A stretch of 64,000 nt of DNA from Rhodococcus sp. (in: high G+C Gram-positive bacteria) (GTDB lineage Bacteria > Actinomycetota > Actinomycetes > Mycobacteriales > Mycobacteriaceae): positions 19,155-83,154 of the forward strand of contig NZ_JAHFVG010000026.1 in assembly GCF_023264675.1 (NCBI RefSeq). The letters run 5' to 3'. Position 1 is the stretch's first letter. Each line of letters begins with the position of its first letter. The position numbers and the translations under genes were made by a program. Below, one piece after another: positions 7,949 through 14,880 of the stretch. The notes beneath the pieces are model-generated. The model made no database searches. It was not told where the DNA came from and worked only from the letters and a program-made list of their open reading frames with translations.

Positions 7949-9286
7949 GTGTCACATGCAACCGTGCCCACCCAGTCCACAAGTGCCGAACCGACCTCTC
8001 GTGAACGTCTGCGGATCATCCTGGTACTCGGTGCGCTCATCGCACTGGGACCGCTGACCATCGACATGTACCTGCCTGCGCTTCCCTCGATCGTCGACGA
8101 CCTCGACTCGACGTCGGCAGCCGTGCAGCTCACCCTGACCGGAACCTTGATCGGTCTCGCCCTCGGCCAGCTCGTGATCGGACCACTGTCCGATATCGTC
8201 GGGCGCCGACTTCCGCTGATCGTCGGTACCGCCGTGCACATCGCGGCGTCGCTGCTGTGCGTCATCGCTCCCAACGTGGCTGTCCTCGGCCTGTTCCGTG
8301 GTCTGCAGGGCCTCGGTACTGCTGCAGCCGCCGTCGTCGCGATGGCTGTGGTGCGTGACCTGTTCACCGGTCGCGCCGCTGCCACCGTTCTCTCGCGCCT
8401 CATGCTCGTCATGGGCGTTGCGCCGGTCCTCGCGCCGTCCATCGGCGGCGGCATTCTGCTCGCCGGATCGTGGCGCTGGGTGTTCGGCGCGCTGACGATA
8501 CTGGGCGTTGCACTACTGATTCTCGCCGTGTTCGCACTGCCCGAGAGCCTGCCTCAGGAACGTCGTCGCAGCCGCGGCGTAATGCCGGTCGTCCGCACGT
8601 ACGGCGGACTTCTGCGCGACGGACAGTTCGTGGTGCTCGTTCTCGTGGCCGCTCTGGCGATGTCCGCGATGTTCGCCTACATCGCCGGGTCGTCGTTCGT
8701 GCTGCAGGAAGAGTTCGGGCTCAACGAGCAGGAATTCGCCATCGTCTTCTCTCTCGGAGCGATCGCCCTGATCGGCGCCTCCCAACTCAACGTCGTTCTG
8801 CTCGGCCATTTCACGCCGGTACGCATCGTCATCGCTGCACTGTCGGTGGCCGTCGTGGCCGCACTGGCAATGACGGTGATCGCGACAGCGGGAATCGGCG
8901 GCATCCTCGGCTTCCTGATTCCGCTGTGGTTCGTGCTCGCTGCAGTTGGATTCGTGATGCCGAACGCCCCGGCACTCGCGCTGTCCCGGCACGGTGAAGC
9001 CGCCGGTACGGCAGCAGCGCTCCTCGGTGCGGCTCAATTCGGATCAGGAGCAATCGTCGCCCCCATCGTCGGAGTCCTCGGCAACGACAACGTGGCAGTA
9101 TCGCTCACGATGGTCGTCGTCTCGGCAGTCGCACTTGTCGCTCTCATCGCCGTGACGATCAGGACTCGCAACGCCGGCAGGAGCAGCAGTGTCCTCGAAG
9201 AAAGCAGTGTCCTCGAAGAAAGCAGTGCTTTCGAGAAAAGCAGCACCGAGTCCCACGTCGCCGCGGGAACGGGACAGCACCGGTAA
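7949..9286 (+). CDS. Bcr/CflA-family MFS multidrug exporter
   Basis: A 445-residue, 12-transmembrane major facilitator. The opening helix reads GPLTIDMYLPALPSI, the hallmark of the Bcr/CflA drug-resistance group, followed by the loop motif GPLSDIVGRRLPL (motif A). It should export a drug or metabolite in exchange for protons across the cytoplasmic membrane. The start is uncertain: GTG 7949 or GTG 7964. The last 34 residues are cytosolic and contain SSVLEE, SSVLEE and SSAFEK in tandem. The DNA of this tail is also the start of the next gene in another frame (98-base overlap). Confidence 0.87.
   Translation: MSHATVPTQSTSAEPTSRERLRIILVLGALIALGPLTIDMYLPALPSIVDDLDSTSAAVQLTLTGTLIGLALGQLVIGPLSDIVGRRLPLIVGTAVHIAASLLCVIAPNVAVLGLFRGLQGLGTAAAAVVAMAVVRDLFTGRAAATVLSRLMLVMGVAPVLAPSIGGGILLAGSWRWVFGALTILGVALLILAVFALPESLPQERRRSRGVMPVVRTYGGLLRDGQFVVLVLVAALAMSAMFAYIAGSSFVLQEEFGLNEQEFAIVFSLGAIALIGASQLNVVLLGHFTPVRIVIAALSVAVVAALAMTVIATAGIGGILGFLIPLWFVLAAVGFVMPNAPALALSRHGEAAGTAAALLGAAQFGSGAIVAPIVGVLGNDNVAVSLTMVVVSAVALVALIAVTIRTRNAGRSSSVLEESSVLEESSAFEKSSTESHVAAGTGQHR
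9185..9238 (+). repeat. Three 18-bp tandem repeats read in two frames
   Basis: Units begin at 9185, 9203 and 9221; the first two are identical and the third has diverged. In the exporter frame they code SSVLEE/SSVLEE/SSAFEK. In the +1 frame, used by the DUF309 gene, they code VSSKKA/VSSKKA/VLSRKA, starting with the GTG initiation codon itself. Confidence 0.85.
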
Positions 9287-9737
9287 ACCACTGAACGGAC
9301 GCCCCCGCGACGGCCTGGGAAGGCCGCTGCCGCGGGGCGCCGTCGGCGTCGAACGAATTCCCGACGACCTCAGGCTCCCACCCGACGAGTCCATCGCCCG
9401 AGCTCAAGAATTGCTCGACGCCGGCATGCCTTTTCACGCCCACGAGATCCTCGAAGGAACGTGGAAGGACTCGCCCGAATCGGAGCGGATGCTCTGGCAG
9501 GGACTCGCCCAACTCGCCGTCGGATTGACGCACCTGTTGCGCGGGAACCTCGTCGGCGCTGTCTCACTGCTCGGTCAAGGCCACGACCGCATCCGAGGCT
9601 ACGAAGTGAATCCGCCGCACGACCTCGACGTAGCGGGCCTCCTCGATTGGTCGGAATCCCTACTGAGCAGCATCGATGCGGACACAGTGATCAATCCTCC
9701 GCGCATACCGCGATTGCTGGCCGAGCCCCGATCCTGA
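9189..9737 (+). CDS. DUF309-domain protein
   Basis: A 182-residue protein. Residues about 70-130 form the DUF309 core, with LLDAGMPFHAHEILEGTWK and LWQGLAQLAVGLTHLLRGN, a helical family of unknown function found across bacteria. The first 50 residues are basic and low-complexity and come from the repeat array shared with the exporter gene. The start GTG at 9189 has AGGAG at 9179-9183; GTG 9207, one repeat further, is an alternative start with the same following residues. The domain assignment is good; the N-terminal extension may be dispensable. The 98-base overlap suggests translational coupling with the exporter. Confidence 0.8.
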   Translation: MSSKKAVSSKKAVLSRKAAPSPTSPRERDSTGKPLNGRPRDGLGRPLPRGAVGVERIPDDLRLPPDESIARAQELLDAGMPFHAHEILEGTWKDSPESERMLWQGLAQLAVGLTHLLRGNLVGAVSLLGQGHDRIRGYEVNPPHDLDVAGLLDWSESLLSSIDADTVINPPRIPRLLAEPRS

Positions 9738-9784
9738 CCCCCGTGGTCGCAATCCGTCCCGGACATCGCTACAGTGGCGGAAGG

Positions 9785-9803
9785 TTAGGTAAGGCTTGCG
9801 ATA
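9785..9803 (+). promoter_or_regulatory. Candidate IdeR/DtxR iron box
   Basis: The 19 bases TTAGGTAAGGCTTGCGATA agree with the DtxR/IdeR consensus at 13 of 19 positions, including all of the left TTAGGT and the central AGGCT. It lies immediately before the start of the condensation-like gene, a position that would block transcription when iron is plentiful. The right half-site is weak. Confidence 0.6.
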
Positions 9804-9816
9804 TGAGGGTGGTGTG

Positions 9817-10515
9817 GTGCTCGCTGCAACGGTCGACCACGACGATGTCTCCGCTGGTATCACAGCCCAGGTTCCCTACTGGGTGGCGGTGCTGACCCCC
9901 GAGGAACGCTCGTTCGGCACGCGGCGCACCGACCCGAGAATCGACACCGTCGACTCATCCGTAGTCTCCGAGATCAGCACCCAGTGGGCGGGCTCGGAAC
10001 ATCCCTCCTTCGCCACACTGCTCGCCGTACTCGCTGCGACGGTGGGCGCATGGCAGAGCGATCGCTGCCGCAGCTGCACCTCGGGAGTACTCGTCGACAT
10101 CGCGGCGAATCCGGACATCGGGACTTGCTCGGACGGATCTGCACTCTTCCCCGTTCGGCTGCCCACCACCGGTCACACCGACACCCTCGTCGCCGAGGTT
10201 CGACGTCGCGTCGCTGCCGCCCCGAACGACGGTACCGACTTCGCCGAGGCCAAGTACACCTTCGGCTCCCCGGCACTCGCCAGGAAAGCCGGAGCTCAGA
10301 TCGCGTTCCTCGGGACAGCAGGTACGTCAGCCACGCCCCTCTCCGATGCCGACGAGGCTCTGCACCACAGCCTCACCGTCCGCTACGACGTCAGCGAGAT
10401 CGACGGCGTCACCACCGTGGATGCAGAATTTCGCTGGAACAGCCGGATCTTCACGCGCAGCGACGTCGACGATTTCGAGCGCTTCTGGGAGAAGACGCTG
10501 AGCGCGTTCGCGTGA
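9817..10515 (+). CDS. Condensation-domain-like protein (C-terminal half only)
   Basis: A 232-residue protein that resembles the C-terminal lobe of NRPS condensation domains: FATLLAVLAATVGAW, a disrupted SALFPVRLP segment, and the ending SLTVRYDVSEIDG...FRWNSRIFTRSDVDDFERFW. The N-terminal lobe with the catalytic HHxxxDG motif is absent, so it cannot be a normal condensation enzyme. I start it at GTG 9817, 7 bases after GAGGG; GTG 9814 and TTG 9796 are possible. The iron box just upstream suggests a link to iron, for example siderophore formation or handling, but no siderophore genes are adjacent. The similarity is from pattern recognition and needs a profile search. Confidence 0.5.
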   Translation: MLAATVDHDDVSAGITAQVPYWVAVLTPEERSFGTRRTDPRIDTVDSSVVSEISTQWAGSEHPSFATLLAVLAATVGAWQSDRCRSCTSGVLVDIAANPDIGTCSDGSALFPVRLPTTGHTDTLVAEVRRRVAAAPNDGTDFAEAKYTFGSPALARKAGAQIAFLGTAGTSATPLSDADEALHHSLTVRYDVSEIDGVTTVDAEFRWNSRIFTRSDVDDFERFWEKTLSAFA

Positions 10516-10554
10516 GCTCGTTCGACTGATCAGGCGCAGGCGGATCGACCCCCG

Positions 10555-11319
10555 CTAGAGCCCTTTCAGCAGCTCGACATCCGCGGCGAGACCTTCGGCC
10601 GGCGTTTCCAGAATGATCGGGGCGCCCGACGCCTCGGCGACCGCCGTCAGGACCTCGGCGTCGATCGTTCCGTCGGCGAGGTTGGCGTGCCGGTCTCGCG
10701 CCGAGTCGAATTCGTCACGCGAATTGTTCAAATGCACCAGGTCGATTCGTCCGGTGATGGCCTTGATGCGATCGACGACGCCCACCAATTCCTCGCCTCC
10801 GGCCCAGGCGTGACACGTATCGAGGCAGAAGCCGGCCCCGAATTCGCCGACGGCATCCCACAGCCGAGCGATGTCGTCGAAGTGGCGTGCCATCGCGAAA
10901 TCACCGCCCGCGGTGTTCTCGATGAAAATCGGTACGCCGAAGCCGCCTTCGCCTGCCTGACGTTCGAACAGCTTTCGCCAGTTCTCGAATCCCTTGGCGG
11001 TGTCCTCGCCGTCGCGCACATGTCCGCCGTGCACGACAAGTCCGATGGCCCCGATCTCGGCTGCTGCCGCCGCCTGATCGATGACGGCCTTGCGCGAGGG
11101 GATACGGATCCGGTTGTTCAGGCTCGCGACGTTGAGCACGTACGAGCTGTGGACGACGACGTCGACGGCGCTCGCTTTCAGTTCCTCGCCCTGCGGATGT
11201 GGTTTCAGCTTCTCCCACTTCTGCGGGTCGGTGAGGAACATCTGAACGAAGTCGACTCCGACGCTCGCCGCGGAGCCGAGTGGGTCGGCACTGTCACGTA
11301 CGTGTGCTCCGATGCGCAT
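10555..11319 (-). CDS. nfo: Endonuclease IV (AP endonuclease)
   Basis: A 254-residue TIM-barrel AP endonuclease. It starts MRIGAHVRDSADPLG and shows the metal-binding stations of the family: VVHSSYVLN, GLVVHGGHV, IFIENTAGG, CLDTCHAWAGG, LVHLNNSRDEF-DSARDRHANLADG and PIILETPAEG. It cleaves DNA 5' of abasic sites using a three-zinc cluster. The ATG at 11319 matches the usual N terminus. The gene is divergent from the ABC transporter pair, with 97 bases between the starts. Confidence 0.9.
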   Translation of the reverse strand: MRIGAHVRDSADPLGSAASVGVDFVQMFLTDPQKWEKLKPHPQGEELKASAVDVVVHSSYVLNVASLNNRIRIPSRKAVIDQAAAAAEIGAIGLVVHGGHVRDGEDTAKGFENWRKLFERQAGEGGFGVPIFIENTAGGDFAMARHFDDIARLWDAVGEFGAGFCLDTCHAWAGGEELVGVVDRIKAITGRIDLVHLNNSRDEFDSARDRHANLADGTIDAEVLTAVAEASGAPIILETPAEGLAADVELLKGL

Positions 11320-11416
11320 GGTGACAATCGTAGAAGGCCCCATCCGCCCGCGCACCCTCCGAGTATCAGGGTGTCCCCCGATAGTGGAGGGCCGAAAACA
11401 CTGAAACACTGTCACC

Positions 11417-12181
11417 ATGACTGATACCGCCCTCTCGGGTAGTTCCGCGGGTTCCACCATCGCCGCCAGCGCAAAAGCACTCACGAAGACCTACGGCACG
11501 GGAGACACGCAGGTTCACGCACTGCGGGACGTGAGCGTCGAGTTCGCACGCGGCGAGTTCACCGCCATCATGGGGCCCTCGGGGTCGGGTAAGTCGACCT
11601 TGATGCACTGCCTCGCCGGGCTGGACAGTGCCACCTCGGGCACCGTCACCATCGGGGACACCGAACTGACCGATCTCAGCGACAAGCAGATGACCGGATT
11701 GCGTAGGGACCGTATCGGTTTCGTGTTCCAGTCGTTCAACCTCGTGCCGACACTCACGGCGCTGGAGAACATCACCCTGCCCCTCGACATCGCCGGGCGT
11801 AAGCACGACAAGGAATGGCTCGACACCGTCGTCGATCGTCTGGGTCTGCGCGATCGGCTCGGCCACCGTCCGAGCGAGCTCTCGGGTGGGCAGCAGCAAC
11901 GCGTCGCCTGTGCCCGCGCGCTCGCCGGTCGTCCGGACATCGTCTTCGGTGACGAACCCACCGGCAACCTCGATTCGCGCTCGTCGGGCGAGGTCCTCGG
12001 GATTCTGCGCGCTGCCGCGGACGAGTTCGATCAGACCGTCGTCATCGTCACGCACGATCCGCGGGCCGCGAGCTACGCCGATCGGGTGGTGTTCCTCGCC
12101 GACGGTGCCGTCATCGACCATCTCGCGAACCCCACCGCCGACGCCGTCCTCGACCGCATGAAGCAGCTGGAGACGGTCTGA
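11417..12181 (+). CDS. ABC transporter ATP-binding protein (LolD/MacB type)
   Basis: A 254-residue ATPase with Walker A GPSGSGKST at 53-61, a Q-loop in VFQSFNLVPTLTALEN, signature LSGGQQQRVACARAL, Walker B IVFGDEPTGNLD and H-loop THDP. The NLVPTLTALEN segment and the EPTGNLD spacing are typical of the MacB/LolD/FtsE exporters that work with FtsX-type permeases. The permease gene follows after a single base, so the two form one transporter. Substrates of actinobacterial members include lipids and peptides; nothing here specifies one. Confidence 0.93.
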   Translation: MTDTALSGSSAGSTIAASAKALTKTYGTGDTQVHALRDVSVEFARGEFTAIMGPSGSGKSTLMHCLAGLDSATSGTVTIGDTELTDLSDKQMTGLRRDRIGFVFQSFNLVPTLTALENITLPLDIAGRKHDKEWLDTVVDRLGLRDRLGHRPSELSGGQQQRVACARALAGRPDIVFGDEPTGNLDSRSSGEVLGILRAAADEFDQTVVIVTHDPRAASYADRVVFLADGAVIDHLANPTADAVLDRMKQLETV

Positions 12182-12182
12182 C

Positions 12183-14741
12183 ATGTCCACCTCCACCGCT
12201 CGATCTTCCGGCAACCCCATGCGGAAGGTCTCCCTGCGAAACCTCGCAGCCCACAAGGTCCGGCTGGCCCTGACCGTTCTCTCCGTTGTGCTCGGAACCG
12301 CCTTCGTCGCAGGCTCTTTCGTGTTCACCGACACACTGCAGCGCACGTTCTCCTCGATATTCTCCGACACCGCCCAGGGCGCCGACGTCCGCGTGAGCAC
12401 CGAGGACGCGCGCTCGAGCGGTGTCCCCACCGCGGATGCCGCCGTCATCTCGGCCCTGCCGAACGTCCGCGCCGTCGTCCCCTACGTCGGCGGTCAGATC
12501 GTCCTTCTGGACAAGTCCGGTTCGGCTGTCCAGTCCGGCGGAGCCCCGACCATCGGCGAGGCGTACGTTCCAGCGGACCGACGACTCGGCGACGCCGCGG
12601 TGTTCGCCCAGGGAACAGCACCCGTCGCACCGGGCGAGGTCGCGATCAACGAAGGCGGCGCCACTCGTTCCGGCCTCGGCGTCGGTGACCGAACCCAAGT
12701 CCTCGTGCCCTCCAAGGGCACCGTCGACGTCACCATCACCGGGATCTACGACACTGCCGTCGAATCCGGGGGATACATCGGGCTGCAATTCGTGGAACCC
12801 CAAGCGAACGAATTGTTCTCGGACGGTGAGCACGTTCAGTACTACGACATCGCCGGCACGGACCTGGCGGCGAAGGGTATGACCCAGAGCGATCTACGTG
12901 ACGAGGTCGCGGCCGCCTTACCCGATCTGAAGGTCCAGACCGCGGACGACGTCCGCGCCGAGGCACAGGCGCAGATCGAGCAAGCCCTGTCCTTCGTCAA
13001 TTACTTCCTGCTCGCATTCGGCGGGATCGCGCTGCTCGTCGGCACGTTCATCATCTACAACACGTTCTCGATGATCGTCGCTCAGCGTGTACGCGAACTG
13101 GCCCTTCTACGGGCAATCGGCGCCAGCCGAAGCCAGGTCAGCCGATCCGTCGTTCTCGAAGCGCTCGTGGTCGGGGTGATCGGCAGCGCCATCGGCTTCG
13201 CAGGAGGCATCGGCCTCGCGTACGGTCTCCGCGCTCTGCTCAACGCATTCGACCTCGGATTACCCAGCGGCACTTTGGCACTGGAACCGAGAACGGTGAT
13301 CGTCGCATTCGCCGTCGGAATCATCGTGACCGTTCTCAGCGCGTACGCCCCTGCACGACGAGCAGCGAAGATACCTCCGGTCGCCGCCATGCGCGAGGAG
13401 TTCGCGTCGGCAGGCGACAGCCTGCGCACCCGCACGATCGTCGGCGTCGTACTGGGCGCGATCGGAGCTATCGGCGTCGTCGTCGGTGCGCAATCCACCG
13501 GCGGCGGCGCCGCAGGAACCGTCGGCGCCGGTGCAGTCGCGATCATCGTCGCGGTCTCGCTGGCGGCACCGTCGCTGTCGCGACCGATCGTCGGAGCACT
13601 CGGCTCGGTCCTGACGAAGCCGTTCGGCCCGATCGGCCGCCTCGCCCGAACGAACTCCGTCAGAAATCCGCGTCGGACGGCGGCGACCGCCTTCGCCCTC
13701 ATGCTCGGGCTGATGCTCGTGTCGGTGATCGGCGTCCTCGGGTCGACGGCCAAGGCGAGCGTCGATGCACTCGTCGACAACGGCATCGAGGCCGACTACA
13801 TCTTCAGCGGACCCCAGGAGATCGGAGTTCCCACCGGAGCAGGGATCGCGGCGCGTTCGGTGCCGGGAGTGGACCGTGTCGCCGTCATTCACCCCGTCGC
13901 GGTGGACATCGACGACGAGTCGACCTTCGGCGCCGCTCTCGACGGACGTCCCGACGGCCTGTTCGACCTCAGCGTCGTCTCCGGGTCGGGCGAGCTCAGC
14001 GGCGACAGCATCGCCGTGTCGCAGACGTACGCGAGCGAGAAGGGCTGGCAGCTGGGAAACACCGTCCAGCTCGACACCGTCGACGGCAAGCGGGTACCGG
14101 TCGCCGTGACGGGCATCTACGAGGACAGTCAACTCCTCGGCGACTGGCTGGTGTCGGAGGACGTCTACGAACAGGTCATCCCGAGCATTCTGCGTTCCGA
14201 CATCGTCGTTCTCGTCGGCGCGTCACCCGGCACGGATCTGGAGACCCTTCGCAGCGATCTGGAGGCCGCGACGAAGCCGTTCGTTGTGGTCCAGGTGCAG
14301 GATCGCGAGGAATTCAAGGGTTCGCAGAGCCAGCAGATCGACACCCTTCTCGCGGTTCTGTACGGCCTGCTGGCGCTGGCGGTCGTCATCGCCATCCTGG
14401 GCATCATCAACACGCTCGCGTTGTCGGTGGTGGAGCGACGCCGCGAGATCGGCATGCTGCGTGCCGTCGGGATGCAGCGTTCGCAGGTGCGGCGGACCAT
14501 CTACCTGGAGTCGCTTCTCATCGCGCTCTTCGGTGCGATCGTCGGCCTCGCGCTCGGCGTGGTCTTCGGCTGGGGATTCGTCCGGACTCTGCGCGACGAG
14601 GGCCTGAGCACGCTCACCATCCCCTGGGGTCAGATGGTGGGAATGCTGATCGGATCGGCCGTCGTGGGGGTCCTGGCTGCCCTGTGGCCTGCTGTGCAGG
14701 CTGCTCGAACGCGCCCGCTGGAGGCGATCACCGGCGCCTGA
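12183..14741 (+). CDS. FtsX/MacB-type ABC transporter permease (duplicated)
   Basis: An 852-residue membrane protein. An N-terminal transmembrane helix (about 20-45, VVLGTAFVAGSFVF) is followed by a large extracellular MacB-like periplasmic domain, an FtsX domain (about 270-400, FIIYNTFSMIVAQRVRELALLRAIGAS), two central helices, a second extracellular domain and a second FtsX domain (about 730-850, INTLALSVVERRREIGMLRAVGM). This 2 x (ECD + FtsX) layout is the standard actinobacterial permease partner of the preceding ATPase, working as a mechanotransmitter or lipid/lipoprotein exporter. The start ATG is one base after the ATPase stop codon. Confidence 0.92.
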   Translation: MSTSTARSSGNPMRKVSLRNLAAHKVRLALTVLSVVLGTAFVAGSFVFTDTLQRTFSSIFSDTAQGADVRVSTEDARSSGVPTADAAVISALPNVRAVVPYVGGQIVLLDKSGSAVQSGGAPTIGEAYVPADRRLGDAAVFAQGTAPVAPGEVAINEGGATRSGLGVGDRTQVLVPSKGTVDVTITGIYDTAVESGGYIGLQFVEPQANELFSDGEHVQYYDIAGTDLAAKGMTQSDLRDEVAAALPDLKVQTADDVRAEAQAQIEQALSFVNYFLLAFGGIALLVGTFIIYNTFSMIVAQRVRELALLRAIGASRSQVSRSVVLEALVVGVIGSAIGFAGGIGLAYGLRALLNAFDLGLPSGTLALEPRTVIVAFAVGIIVTVLSAYAPARRAAKIPPVAAMREEFASAGDSLRTRTIVGVVLGAIGAIGVVVGAQSTGGGAAGTVGAGAVAIIVAVSLAAPSLSRPIVGALGSVLTKPFGPIGRLARTNSVRNPRRTAATAFALMLGLMLVSVIGVLGSTAKASVDALVDNGIEADYIFSGPQEIGVPTGAGIAARSVPGVDRVAVIHPVAVDIDDESTFGAALDGRPDGLFDLSVVSGSGELSGDSIAVSQTYASEKGWQLGNTVQLDTVDGKRVPVAVTGIYEDSQLLGDWLVSEDVYEQVIPSILRSDIVVLVGASPGTDLETLRSDLEAATKPFVVVQVQDREEFKGSQSQQIDTLLAVLYGLLALAVVIAILGIINTLALSVVERRREIGMLRAVGMQRSQVRRTIYLESLLIALFGAIVGLALGVVFGWGFVRTLRDEGLSTLTIPWGQMVGMLIGSAVVGVLAALWPAVQAARTRPLEAITGA

Positions 14742-14880
14742 GAGTATTCGATTATCCGAATTGTCCGGTAAAAAGTTGCGCGCAAAAGGACTCCACGGCT
14801 ACCTTGAAGGTGTAAAACAGACTTGACGACGGTTTTCGCCCGAGAACCCGACCATTCTGCACGCACGCGCGAGGAGAGCC
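14742..14880 (+). promoter_or_regulatory. Intergenic region with probable promoter of the A-T-TE synthetase
   Basis: 139 bases with lower GC than the flanks, including TTGAAGGTGTAAAACAG and a GGAGAG ribosome site 3 bases before the ATG at 14881. I found no iron box here, unlike the region at 9785. Confidence 0.4.
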
